Source: an uncultured Enterobacter sp. (GTDB lineage Bacteria; Pseudomonadota; Gammaproteobacteria; Enterobacterales; Enterobacteriaceae). Taken from it: a stretch of 21,346 nucleotides of DNA. Shown here in pieces: positions 1 through 8,310 of the stretch. Position numbers and translations under genes: made by a program. Under the pieces are notes generated by a model. The model made no database searches. It saw only the letters and a list, made by a program, of their open reading frames with translations, and had not been told where the DNA came from. The stretch's first letter is position 1. Every line of letters starts with the position of its first letter. Location: contig CAMKZP010000012.1 in assembly GCA_946477805.1 (NCBI GenBank), positions 1-21,346 of the forward strand, in the 5' to 3' direction.

Positions 1-49
1 ATCTACACTCGACTAGTCGTCGGCAGCGTCAGATGTGTATAAGAGACAG
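1..49 (+). other. Untrimmed Nextera i5-side adapter (artefact)
   Basis: Bases 1-8 (ATCTACAC) match the end of the Illumina P5 sequence. Bases 9-16 (TCGACTAG) sit in the i5 index position. Bases 17-30 match the Nextera read-1 tail, and bases 31-49 (AGATGTGTATAAGAGACAG) are the Tn5 mosaic end. This is library construction sequence and not genome; organism sequence starts at base 50. Confidence 0.98.
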
Positions 50-52
50 TGA

Positions 53-232
53 GAACACTGGGCGAAATATTCATATCCCGTAGCCGACAAAGGATATATT
101 AAAGGTTTTCGCTTATTAAATGATGATTATAATTCTGTAAGCATAGTCAAGATGGCTGAGAGGTTCATCGGGCTGGAGTTAGTTAAAATTAGCGAGGAAT
201 GCAAAAAAATATTTTTTGCTAACGCCAGGTAA
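53..232 (+). pseudogene. Unrecognised 3' coding remnant
   Basis: An open frame of 59 codons ends in TAA at 230-232. It starts right after an in-frame TGA at 50-52, which are the first bases after the adapter. The only internal ATG is late (about base 155). The translation begins EHWAKYSYPVADK and ends KKIFFANAR; it has protein-like composition (basic, aromatic, no low-complexity runs), but I do not recognise a family. It could be the tail of a gene whose body lies beyond the contig end, with the TGA arising from a frameshift or decay, or it could be a chance frame. The 10-bp inverted repeat directly after its stop codon weakly favours a real gene end. Confidence 0.3.
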
Positions 233-272
233 GATATCAGCCGAAGCAACATAATTCTTTTGGGCTGATATC
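233..272. repeat. 10-bp inverted repeat, possible weak terminator
   Basis: GATATCAGCC at 233-242 and GGCTGATATC at 263-272 form a perfect 10-bp stem with a 20-base loop, starting one base after the stop of the upstream remnant. There is no T-run after the stem, so a rho-independent terminator is only a possibility. The rest of 273-452 shows no gene that I can support. Confidence 0.55.
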
Positions 273-452
273 GCAGATTTAGTCCTTTTTCAGCATGAGA
301 ATTTTCGTTTCTGATGGCACAAAGCTGCCTGGAATGAACATATCATTAACATTCGATTACACAATTTTAATTACAGACAGCTACAGTTTCATAGGGTAAG
401 GTATCGGCAGACTCAACTTCCTACTCATAAACTTGACACCCCATTTGAGCTT

Positions 453-475
453 CGCTCCTCTTTTAAGGAGGAGCG
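453..475. repeat. 8-bp hairpin downstream of res
   Basis: CGCTCCTC (453-460) and GAGGAGCG (468-475) pair perfectly around a 7-base loop. The hairpin lies 40 bases past the stop of the leftward res gene. It lacks a following T-run on the minus strand, so it is at best a weak terminator or an mRNA 3'-end stabiliser. Confidence 0.5.
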
Positions 476-514
476 TGAAAGTTGAAGGACGTACAACCTT
501 AACTGGATTGATAA

Positions 515-3166
515 TTAGTTCAATTCATGCACAATTTCCTGCGACCAACTGTTTTCCATGAGCATGCGGAATGAAATACCACCAGATGCCGCTTCCAAAG
601 TAAGTTCTCCCGTATCCACCGCCGTTTTGACGTGTTCGGTCAACAATTCAAATAAGCGACGTTTGTATTCAGTGTCATCATTCCCTTTCAAATGCTCGCC
701 CTTAGTCTCCAGTACTGAGAAACGGTAATTGCCTGAACTAGGCTCTTCGACACACACCAATAAGTCAGGGTAAACTTTCTGCTTCTGCCAACCCTGAAGA
801 CTATATTCGCGTTGATTTACCGCGATACGATGCCACCAATACACTGATTCTTGTTTATCCAAATACCAGGCGGTTTCTCGCTCTAGGCTATTAAGTCCAT
901 TTTGGTACACTTTCTCAAACAAGCTTCTTTCTAGCTCTGAGCCGTCTTTGCGACGAAGCACTTGCTCATGCTCCGTGATATTTACTTCTAAGGTTTGCGC
1001 CAGTTCCCAATTCAGTTTGTCATTGTCGGATGCGAGTAATCGAAGAGAAATATCTCCCTTTTCCAACTTGGCCCTGAAGACTTGTTCCGACAATTGAACA
1101 ACCTGTTGTTTAATATCACGCTTCATTTCCTTGAGCAATTCAAGGCGATTGGTGAACAACGACTCTTCACTGACGCCATTATCACGCAAAATGTCTAAAG
1201 TGTGCGTTAATATCCGCATTGCTTGCCACGGATTGGGGATAACATCAGTAAGCTGGCGAACCATATAGGAAATATCCAATCCCACACTGGCATCAAACAC
1301 TATATTTTCTTGCACTGGGTCAGCTAAATCCAATTCACCTTGGTTATCTTTTGACATTTTGTAGTCGATGCGAGCAATGGTACGTTGTAACTTGTCATTG
1401 ACTAACTGAAAATTATCGGCATTCAGGTATAACAAAGACTCCCAATCTATGTCACCTAAAACGTCTCTTTCGTAATCAAATAATCTGTAGCCGTCTTCAC
1501 AACGATTATCTCGATGTAAAACTCTCGGCAAAAATACTTTAGGTAAAGAGCGAAAACGCTCTCTAAGCAATAAAGTTTCTTTGGTCACTGCTGTGGCAGG
1601 CTTATTAGCTTCAGAGGCTTTGACCTGATTTGCAACATCTCCCATACCTTCTTCTTCTAAACCTTCCTTAACACCGGCAACGGCATTCATTACGTCTTGA
1701 TCAAAGGTATAGACATAACATTCATCTAAGCTTGGTTTTTGCGTTAAACGCGCATGCGGCTGGCGCAGTACCCGACCAATCATTTGCGTAATCGCAGTTC
1801 TCGCAGTCATCTTAGATAACACTGTCAACACATAAGCGAAGGGACAATCCCAGCCTTCACGCAATGCATCTTTCGTAATGATGTACTTCACAGGGCACAT
1901 ATCACTGAGCAAATCATCATCGCCTAGTTCGTCCTTGTCTGACGTTTTCAGGCGGATTTCATTTTCATTTACGCCCAACTTATCCATCAGATACTCACGC
2001 GCATCTTCAGCATGAACAAAAGCCGAATCACGCTGATCTTTACCTGTGCGCTCTACACGGATCAGCATGATAGGGCGAATATAACGACCTGTTTCGTTCT
2101 GAAACTGCTGAGCATCGCGATCAAGTTCACTCAGCTTAGAGTGTGCGAGCAATAAAGTGTGCTTCCACTCACTTTTATCTTCATTGATTAAGTTGATTGG
2201 CAACTTAATCATTTGCTCATCTTTCAGGGCTTGCCCCGATACGTTGACCAATACATTCGAATGGTGTTTGCCGTTTGCGTTAGGGGTAGCAGATAGTTCA
2301 AGAATAAACTTCGGATTAAAGCCGCAAAGTGTATCTCTAGCCGTGTCGCTGTATGCCTTATGACCTTCGTCAATGATAATTACTGGACGGACTAACCGTA
2401 ATACATTGCCTAAACTCTGCTTCACCGATACAGATCCTGGCGCGATGCCTTCCTGCCAGCCATAATCAGAGAGGTCGTTACAGTCTAAATTGCGAATTTG
2501 AGTCAGTAATGCTTCATTAGCCGTCGTATCATCCTCAATAGGGAAAAAGGTGGTGAATCGACCGCTATCACGAAACATACGGAGTGTTTCTTTAGATTGG
2601 CGTGCACTGGATTGCAGCATTAACAGCATTACACAAAGATTTTCGTCAATGTCTCGCTTTGTAAACGCATCGTTCTTTTCGAGCATTTTGACTCGTCCAC
2701 CAGAAGCACGTTCTAGCATTTGCCGATAAGGATGCTCACGATTGGCTAATTGCTTCCATGTTTGCTTGTATATGGCGTCCGATGGCACCACCCAAAGCAC
2801 CATGCCCGTTTGCTGTGTAAATAAGTCAGTTTGCAGTCGTTCAATCGCCGCCACACCTAATAAAGTTTTACCACCACCAGTCGGTACTTTAAGGCATACA
2901 TTAGGGATAGGCTGTTCTAAACCATCGAACCTTGATACATATGGCGCAGGCACAAAATGACCACTTTTATCTTTAAGTAAATCAATTCGGCGTTCCTGTA
3001 CTAGCTGTTCCCAGGCGTCTTTGGCGTAGTCGTTTATGCGTGCGTCTTTACCCTTCATTTTTTGAAAGGCAACAAAATCTTCCGCTTCTTCTTTACTTTC
3101 TGACAGAGTTTTCAGGTAGTAATCAAGCTTGTCCAGAACACCATTTTGATAGTCTTTTAACTCCAT
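515..3166 (-). CDS. res: Type III restriction enzyme, Res subunit
   Basis: This is the ATP-dependent DNA-cleaving subunit of a type III restriction-modification system. It acts in complex with Mod and cuts unmodified DNA. The N-terminal half is an SF2 helicase: Walker A TGGGKT at residues 96-101, DEGH box 266-269, SAT 292-294, REGWDCP near 436-442, and motif VI QMIGRVLR 461-468. A PD-(D/E)xK nuclease lies at the C-terminus, with Asp801 (in YPDLL) and Glu820-Thr-Lys822 (LETKGE) in the expected spacing. At 883 aa it is somewhat shorter than the roughly 970-aa EcoP-type Res proteins, but all core motifs are present, so it is predicted intact. The start ATG follows the mod stop by one base (TAA-C-ATG), so translation is probably coupled to mod. 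The block appears AT-richer than the prophage genes to the right, which suggests separate acquisition. The DNA target is not deducible. Confidence 0.95.
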   Translation of the reverse strand: MELKDYQNGVLDKLDYYLKTLSESKEEAEDFVAFQKMKGKDARINDYAKDAWEQLVQERRIDLLKDKSGHFVPAPYVSRFDGLEQPIPNVCLKVPTGGGKTLLGVAAIERLQTDLFTQQTGMVLWVVPSDAIYKQTWKQLANREHPYRQMLERASGGRVKMLEKNDAFTKRDIDENLCVMLLMLQSSARQSKETLRMFRDSGRFTTFFPIEDDTTANEALLTQIRNLDCNDLSDYGWQEGIAPGSVSVKQSLGNVLRLVRPVIIIDEGHKAYSDTARDTLCGFNPKFILELSATPNANGKHHSNVLVNVSGQALKDEQMIKLPINLINEDKSEWKHTLLLAHSKLSELDRDAQQFQNETGRYIRPIMLIRVERTGKDQRDSAFVHAEDAREYLMDKLGVNENEIRLKTSDKDELGDDDLLSDMCPVKYIITKDALREGWDCPFAYVLTVLSKMTARTAITQMIGRVLRQPHARLTQKPSLDECYVYTFDQDVMNAVAGVKEGLEEEGMGDVANQVKASEANKPATAVTKETLLLRERFRSLPKVFLPRVLHRDNRCEDGYRLFDYERDVLGDIDWESLLYLNADNFQLVNDKLQRTIARIDYKMSKDNQGELDLADPVQENIVFDASVGLDISYMVRQLTDVIPNPWQAMRILTHTLDILRDNGVSEESLFTNRLELLKEMKRDIKQQVVQLSEQVFRAKLEKGDISLRLLASDNDKLNWELAQTLEVNITEHEQVLRRKDGSELERSLFEKVYQNGLNSLERETAWYLDKQESVYWWHRIAVNQREYSLQGWQKQKVYPDLLVCVEEPSSGNYRFSVLETKGEHLKGNDDTEYKRRLFELLTEHVKTAVDTGELTLEAASGGISFRMLMENSWSQEIVHELN

Positions 3167-3167
3167 G

Positions 3168-5003
3168 TTATGCCCCCATAATCCGATGGATGGCGTATGG
3201 TAACTGACAAAACTCTATACGTTTTTCAGTTAAGTCTTTTTGGCTCATAAATTTAGCGACAGCAAAAACGATAGTGCGTTTTTTCGTCGTGTTATTTTTT
3301 TCGATAATCTCAACCTTGTCAGCGTTAAGTGCAGCTTCATTAGAGCGCAGCCATTCACTTTCAGGACGGTAGAATAAGTGAATACGGAAGAGATCTGTTT
3401 CACCGATAAAACCATCAGCAGAGGCTTTCGCAACAGTTTCTAAGGATTGTCCTGTGGCAGTATAAAATACATAACGTGCCAATGCGTCAAATGATGGCAT
3501 TTTTTCGCCAGTCAATAGAGTTTCAATTTGAATGGGCTCGCCCAAGGTACAATAGGTAAAGCTTCCACCAATACCTGGGGCAAATTCATCGATTTTTCGC
3601 TCACCGGTAACAGTTAGAACGCCATCTTTCAGATCTTTTTTTATCTTATCGAATTCTTTATTATGCTTCGCTTCAACTTTAGCGATTTTTTCAAGTAACT
3701 CGGTATGTTTTTTCTCAAATATTGACCAAGTGATTTTTTCAGTAAGCAGTTCTTTTTTTTGCTTACCTTTAAAAGAATAACCTTTTATGACTCCGCGAAC
3801 ACGAGCTGCTGTAGTGCGATCACAATAATCCTCACACTCGATTAGAATAAACTTGCGATTTCCGCCATCAATTCTATTCATCTCTAGAACCGCATGAGCT
3901 GTAGTCCCTGAACCCGCAAAAGAATCTAAAATTACAGCGTCTTTATCTGTTGCTATTTCCAATACCCTCTGAATCAACTGATATGGCTTTGGTGTAAGAA
4001 AATCTGTTTCAACATCACCAAATATATCGAGCAAAGTTTTCTTCGCGTCTTGATTACCCTTCACATCTTTATATGTCCACCAGCTGCGAGCTATTACTCC
4101 CTTATCTTCATTTGGGTCGTAATAAGCCTTCTTCGTCGGCATTGCATCACCTTTTTTACCGAAATAAATTTCGCCAGCGTCCATCTGCCGTATAAATTCA
4201 TGTTCAGGCAAAGCCCAATGCCTACCTTTAGCTGGTTTAACTACTCTCCCTGATGGTAATGTAACTTCATAGCGATATTTTTCTCGACGTTCGCTATCTT
4301 CCGTACGTACATCCAACGGATATGTTCTCCAGGGCCCATTAGGGTCATTATCTGGATTCTTATAGCGACCGATCTGCTCTTCATTTTTAGCAAGATAATT
4401 CCAACCATGATCGACAAACTGCGATGTTTTTGAATAAACTAAAACATAATCATGATCCGTACTGATAACCCTACCATTACTTTTAGGTGTATAGGTTTTT
4501 TCCCATGCACAACAAGCAACGAAGTTGTCTTCACCAAATATCTCATCAAAAAGCAAGCGGGCTCTGTGGATCTCATTATCATCCAGAGTCATCCAAATAC
4601 TGCCTTCATCAGCCAACAACTCTTTCAAAAGAGCCAACCTAGGCCACATCATGCATAACCACTTGTCATGACGCTCTAGATCCTCTTTATCAACAGGATT
4701 TGCTGATTTTTTAAGCCACTCTTGCATGAGCGGTGAGCGTACATTGTCGTTATAGCACCAGCCTTCATTACCCGTGTTGTAAGGCGGATCGATAAAGATA
4801 CAGTCCACCTTACCTGCATGGGTTGGCAGCAAAGCTTTAAGGGCTTCTAGATTATCACCGTGGATGATCAGGTTGTCATCGAGTGAAGGTGAGCTGCCTT
4901 CTAGTGGTAAAGATTTATCCGTTTCTACTTTTAACTCGCGAAAAGGTACGCTCAGATGATGGGAATAAACAAACTGCTTACCTTTAAAATCCAAAGTTGG
5001 CAT
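3168..5003 (-). CDS. mod: Type III DNA N6-adenine methyltransferase, Mod
   Basis: Mod gives sequence specificity to the type III system and methylates adenine on one strand of the host target. The order of motifs is that of a beta-class N6-adenine methyltransferase: catalytic DPPY at residues 72-75 (in DPPYNTG) before the AdoMet-binding FAGSG at 362-366. The variable region between them (about 150-340) is expected to be the target-recognition domain. The C-terminal part (about 410-611) begins with a Lys-rich helical stretch. The 611-aa length is normal for the family. The start ATG is preceded by AAGGA at good spacing (TTAAGGAATATGT-ATG). Coding position Gln415-Lys417 contains an uninterrupted run of eight A's (T8 at 3753-3760 on the plus strand), a possible slippage site. 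res follows after one base. There is no clear terminator between the helicase operon to the right and this gene, so read-through is possible. Confidence 0.95.
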   Translation of the reverse strand: MPTLDFKGKQFVYSHHLSVPFRELKVETDKSLPLEGSSPSLDDNLIIHGDNLEALKALLPTHAGKVDCIFIDPPYNTGNEGWCYNDNVRSPLMQEWLKKSANPVDKEDLERHDKWLCMMWPRLALLKELLADEGSIWMTLDDNEIHRARLLFDEIFGEDNFVACCAWEKTYTPKSNGRVISTDHDYVLVYSKTSQFVDHGWNYLAKNEEQIGRYKNPDNDPNGPWRTYPLDVRTEDSERREKYRYEVTLPSGRVVKPAKGRHWALPEHEFIRQMDAGEIYFGKKGDAMPTKKAYYDPNEDKGVIARSWWTYKDVKGNQDAKKTLLDIFGDVETDFLTPKPYQLIQRVLEIATDKDAVILDSFAGSGTTAHAVLEMNRIDGGNRKFILIECEDYCDRTTAARVRGVIKGYSFKGKQKKELLTEKITWSIFEKKHTELLEKIAKVEAKHNKEFDKIKKDLKDGVLTVTGERKIDEFAPGIGGSFTYCTLGEPIQIETLLTGEKMPSFDALARYVFYTATGQSLETVAKASADGFIGETDLFRIHLFYRPESEWLRSNEAALNADKVEIIEKNNTTKKRTIVFAVAKFMSQKDLTEKRIEFCQLPYAIHRIMGA

Positions 5004-5160
5004 ACATATTCCTTAACTTACTAATTCTAATGATTAAATTCTGTTAGTTAGCTTGGTTGGTTTTGTTAGGTTACATCCTATCATAAAGGGATAGTCTTAT
5101 CGGTAACTCTCCGACCAACTAACCTTATGGCTACAAAAGGAGGCGGATACCTTCAGTGGA
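5004..5160. other. Intergenic gap before mod, possible promoter
   Basis: These 157 bases separate the helicase stop from the mod start; both genes run leftward. I see no strong hairpin plus T-run on the minus strand. A minus-strand -10-like TATGAT (complement of 5080-5085, five of six matches to consensus) is present, but its best -35 partner (near 5101-5107) is poor and the spacing is only 15-16 bases. A weak mod promoter, or transcription continuing from the helicase operon, are both compatible. Confidence 0.3.
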
Positions 5161-8100
5161 TCACACCTTTGGTGGTTCAAGAGAAATGAGCCACTGAGTT
5201 AAATCCGTTAAAGACTCATCGCCATTGTGTTTCAGGCCGAACAGCAAGTCTTCCTGGCGCGGCTGGCCGAAGACAATCCGGTAGAGTGCCAGTTCTCGCT
5301 TAAGCCGCCTAAACTTAATGCTCTCTTTGCTGTACGGCAGCATGGGAACACGGCGCTCGACGCGAGAGGTTCCTTCTTCAAAAATCCAGTAGGGAATCAA
5401 ATCCGACTGTCCCGCTTTGCGCTGACTTGTCGCAAGTGCGAAGAGCTGTGTCCATGGATCTGCACGTTCTGCCAGCGAATGAAGTGCACTCAAACCATAA
5501 TGCTCGGCAATATTCTTCCTTACCGCATGGCCCTTATAACGATGTACTCGTCCTTCACGCTGCTCCATATCGACTGGGTTTGATGGAAGATTCCAGTGCA
5601 TCACTGCATGGCACCAGGTGTGAAAATCGAGTCCCTCTTGCCCGATTGAAGTGGAAGCCAATACAAAGGGGTGAAAAGGGGAGTTAAACGCATCTTTTAC
5701 CGACTCTGCATGAGCGACGGCCTGATCCGTGTCGTCCCGCAGTTGGCCGTAGCGTAAGGCAAAGCGGCACCGCGTATACAAATCGCTCCAAGTATAATTA
5801 CCGCCTTTCGTCTTGAGCTCATCAACGTTCAATTGTGTGGTTCGCAGTGAAACCACAGCCTGAATACGGGATGCAATAGCCGCCAGTTGCGCTTCGGCGG
5901 GTTCATATTGCAACCCCATTGACTCCAGAAGCGTATGAACATACTCATCCAGCATGGCCTGAATGTTGCCATCGATGCCATAACGCAGCGTCAGCCGCCA
6001 GTAAGTGTCATCCCCTGTGCCGCGTAGAAGCGAAATGCTCTCTGCCAGGTTGTAGAGCGAACGAAATCCAGAAGCGATCTGTGCTGCGGCGGACAACATC
6101 TCTGCCGAATCGGTTGCCAGGCCAGTGTCGATACGGCTTAGCGCCCGTAGGGCACACGTACCGGGGCTGGCAAGAGCTAAGTCACAGATAACTTCGGCCA
6201 AATCGTTAGGGCGTGGGCCGAGGGGGATCTCATCATTTGCCATCCGGGCAAACAGGTTAATATGTTCCTGGAAGTTTTCGGCGGGCTCATTTTTCGTTGG
6301 CCCGTTGTACCAGTAATGTTCGCCATGCCACCAATTTGGCGTTTCGGTTTGGGCATCCAGTAACGCCGGGGCTGCCCAGTACCAGCGTTCGTCCGCACGC
6401 GTACCCGGCTCACCGTTACCCAGTGTCTCAAGCAGCGCTTCACATTTCGCCGTTGCAATCGCCCTTACTGCCTTTACACTCAACGGCTCGCCAGCATGCT
6501 GGCGAGCAATGTCAAGTGGATCGATATGGCAGGCGAGAGTCGGTGACGGCAACATCCAGGCGATAACGGGCATCCCGTTGAGGCGGCCATCTTTTAATGA
6601 TTTCGCAAAATTGAGCAGCGGTTTTACTTTTTTCTTGAACTGGCTGTGCAGAATCTTGGGATCAGCGCCAATCATTCGTCGTTCGGCTTCATAAGAGCAG
6701 ACAGTGGCAATCGCATTGGGTACTGCACTCCAGGCGGAAAAAACCAACGTTTTGGTTAGGTTGCCTTTGTTGGCATATACCCCGTCTGGTGTCATATAAG
6801 GCAGAGAAGGAGGCATCCACAAAAGCTGCCACATGCCTTTATCCAGCGTGTCTTCAAACAGCATCCTCATACGTGGGTTGGCGGCATCAAGCGGCTCGTA
6901 GCGCTCCAGTTTTGCCTTCGTCAGCAACTGTGGTTTTGTTGATTTGACGAGTTTACGCAATGCATCTGAAGGCGATTCCAGTGCCTTATCCATACGGGTA
7001 CGTAATTCGTAATGTTTCAGGAAATTGAAAAGATAAGGCATCGATTTCCAGTATTCTAGGACATCGCGAGCTTGTACTTCCATGGCGACGCCATCAACCG
7101 CCGCCGCGTGATAAAGATCGGCGGGCGTAATCATGGCTGGTTGTGAGACTTCCTTCGTCATCGCATCTAACTTTTTTGTCATCGTTACCCGTTCGGTACG
7201 GCACATCACCTGTAATAAAGCGTTTTCCAGAGCTTTTTTTGTCTCCGCTGCGTTTACTGAGGCGTGCAAAGCGGTACGGTGATTGAGCAAATGCTGCTGA
7301 ATATTCTTAATTTGACTGTCATCGTTGTACAAAAACTGCAATGTGCGGATAAAGTCGGCGTAGTGGTTATCCTCTTCGCTTTCTTGATCGAGGGTGAACA
7401 TTTTATACGGAGTTGCAGAGAGTAAGAGCACGCGTACTCCGGGGTGTTCAAAGAGTGCTTTTGCCAGCAATGCGGCTTCATCATCACCATCGAGTAAGGC
7501 TTTAAACCTCTGAAATTCATCAAGGATAACCAGATCAGGCTGCAGCGCGGATAAGCACACTGCGGCCAGTTTGCATCTGAGTTTGCCGATCAGGGTGTAG
7601 CGCAGTTCAGAATCGTGCGTCTCGCTGTCCTCGTCGTCGTCGGCGAAATACTCGCACCCCTCCTTGAGCAGAGCGTACAGTTTGGCATCGTCTAACACCT
7701 TGCTACGAAAATCTTTTGCCAGTTCCCTGTCAATGTCGTCGACAGAAAGCTGGTCAACTGTGGAATGCCAGCCAGACCGGCTTGCTGCTGCCTGTAGCAG
7801 GTTAAGCATACCCAAGCGTAAACGTTCACGACGCTCGCCTTTTGCCAACGGCAAATCGTACAAAATACGATACAGGATCGCGCGCTCTTCTTTATGGCCG
7901 CCACGGCTGCGGGTGTGATCGAGGGCGGTGTTTGGCGTCAGGCTGATAAAATTGATTCTGTTTTTGCGCAGAGACCGTACCTGTTTTGGCAGGAATGTCA
8001 GGCGCGTTGAGTGCGAAAATTGTTCCTCATTGCTGACATTCAGGCGCTTAATATTCTGCGCCGCAACAGCCGAATTTGAGCAGATATAAATGATGTCGAT

Positions 8101-8310
8101 ACTGCCGACTTTATCCTGTAAATGCTCGATGGTTTTGGCGATGATGCCGCGCGCAACCATCGTTTTTCCCAGACCCACTTCATCGGCTACCAGAAAGCGA
8201 TTTTGCTGTTTATCACCATAAAATTGCTGAAAAACATAATTCACGGTGCGTTGCTGAAAATCTTTCAATCCCGTGAGCGGGGCAATTATACTGGGGTGCT
8301 TATCGGCCAT
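5161..8310 (-). CDS. Large SNF2-like SF2 helicase of a candidate defence operon
   Basis: Predicted DNA-dependent ATPase or translocase. Numbering from the ATG at 8308-8310 (1049 aa), the first RecA lobe carries DEVGLGKT at 43-50, the SNF2/RapA-type Walker A, a DEFQ box at 264-267 and SATPYK at 298-303. The second lobe has a GQEGLDF-type motif V and QREGRVHR (motif VI) at 917-924. About 210 residues separate motifs I and II, and nearly 600 separate motif III from motif V, so much of the protein is inserted family-specific sequence that I do not recognise. I prefer the start at 8310 to the upstream ATG at 8352: GGGAGG lies six bases before it, and the longer form would extend 53 bases into the PLD gene. 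The chosen start still overlaps the PLD gene by 11 bases, which implies translational coupling. It probably works with the PLD nuclease and the DUF6361 protein; the role is inferred from context. Confidence 0.85.
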   Translation of the reverse strand: MADKHPSIIAPLTGLKDFQQRTVNYVFQQFYGDKQQNRFLVADEVGLGKTMVARGIIAKTIEHLQDKVGSIDIIYICSNSAVAAQNIKRLNVSNEEQFSHSTRLTFLPKQVRSLRKNRINFISLTPNTALDHTRSRGGHKEERAILYRILYDLPLAKGERRERLRLGMLNLLQAAASRSGWHSTVDQLSVDDIDRELAKDFRSKVLDDAKLYALLKEGCEYFADDDEDSETHDSELRYTLIGKLRCKLAAVCLSALQPDLVILDEFQRFKALLDGDDEAALLAKALFEHPGVRVLLLSATPYKMFTLDQESEEDNHYADFIRTLQFLYNDDSQIKNIQQHLLNHRTALHASVNAAETKKALENALLQVMCRTERVTMTKKLDAMTKEVSQPAMITPADLYHAAAVDGVAMEVQARDVLEYWKSMPYLFNFLKHYELRTRMDKALESPSDALRKLVKSTKPQLLTKAKLERYEPLDAANPRMRMLFEDTLDKGMWQLLWMPPSLPYMTPDGVYANKGNLTKTLVFSAWSAVPNAIATVCSYEAERRMIGADPKILHSQFKKKVKPLLNFAKSLKDGRLNGMPVIAWMLPSPTLACHIDPLDIARQHAGEPLSVKAVRAIATAKCEALLETLGNGEPGTRADERWYWAAPALLDAQTETPNWWHGEHYWYNGPTKNEPAENFQEHINLFARMANDEIPLGPRPNDLAEVICDLALASPGTCALRALSRIDTGLATDSAEMLSAAAQIASGFRSLYNLAESISLLRGTGDDTYWRLTLRYGIDGNIQAMLDEYVHTLLESMGLQYEPAEAQLAAIASRIQAVVSLRTTQLNVDELKTKGGNYTWSDLYTRCRFALRYGQLRDDTDQAVAHAESVKDAFNSPFHPFVLASTSIGQEGLDFHTWCHAVMHWNLPSNPVDMEQREGRVHRYKGHAVRKNIAEHYGLSALHSLAERADPWTQLFALATSQRKAGQSDLIPYWIFEEGTSRVERRVPMLPYSKESIKFRRLKRELALYRIVFGQPRQEDLLFGLKHNGDESLTDLTQWLISLEPPKV

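Noticed and set aside
2157..4658. Short plus-strand frames opposite res and mod
   Set aside because: They are antisense to conserved motifs of Res and Mod, and lack starts with ribosome-binding sites.
5131..5150. AAAGGAGGCGG on the plus strand, an apparently ideal ribosome-binding site
   Set aside because: No plus-strand gene follows; the downstream sequence is the 3' end of the helicase gene on the other strand.
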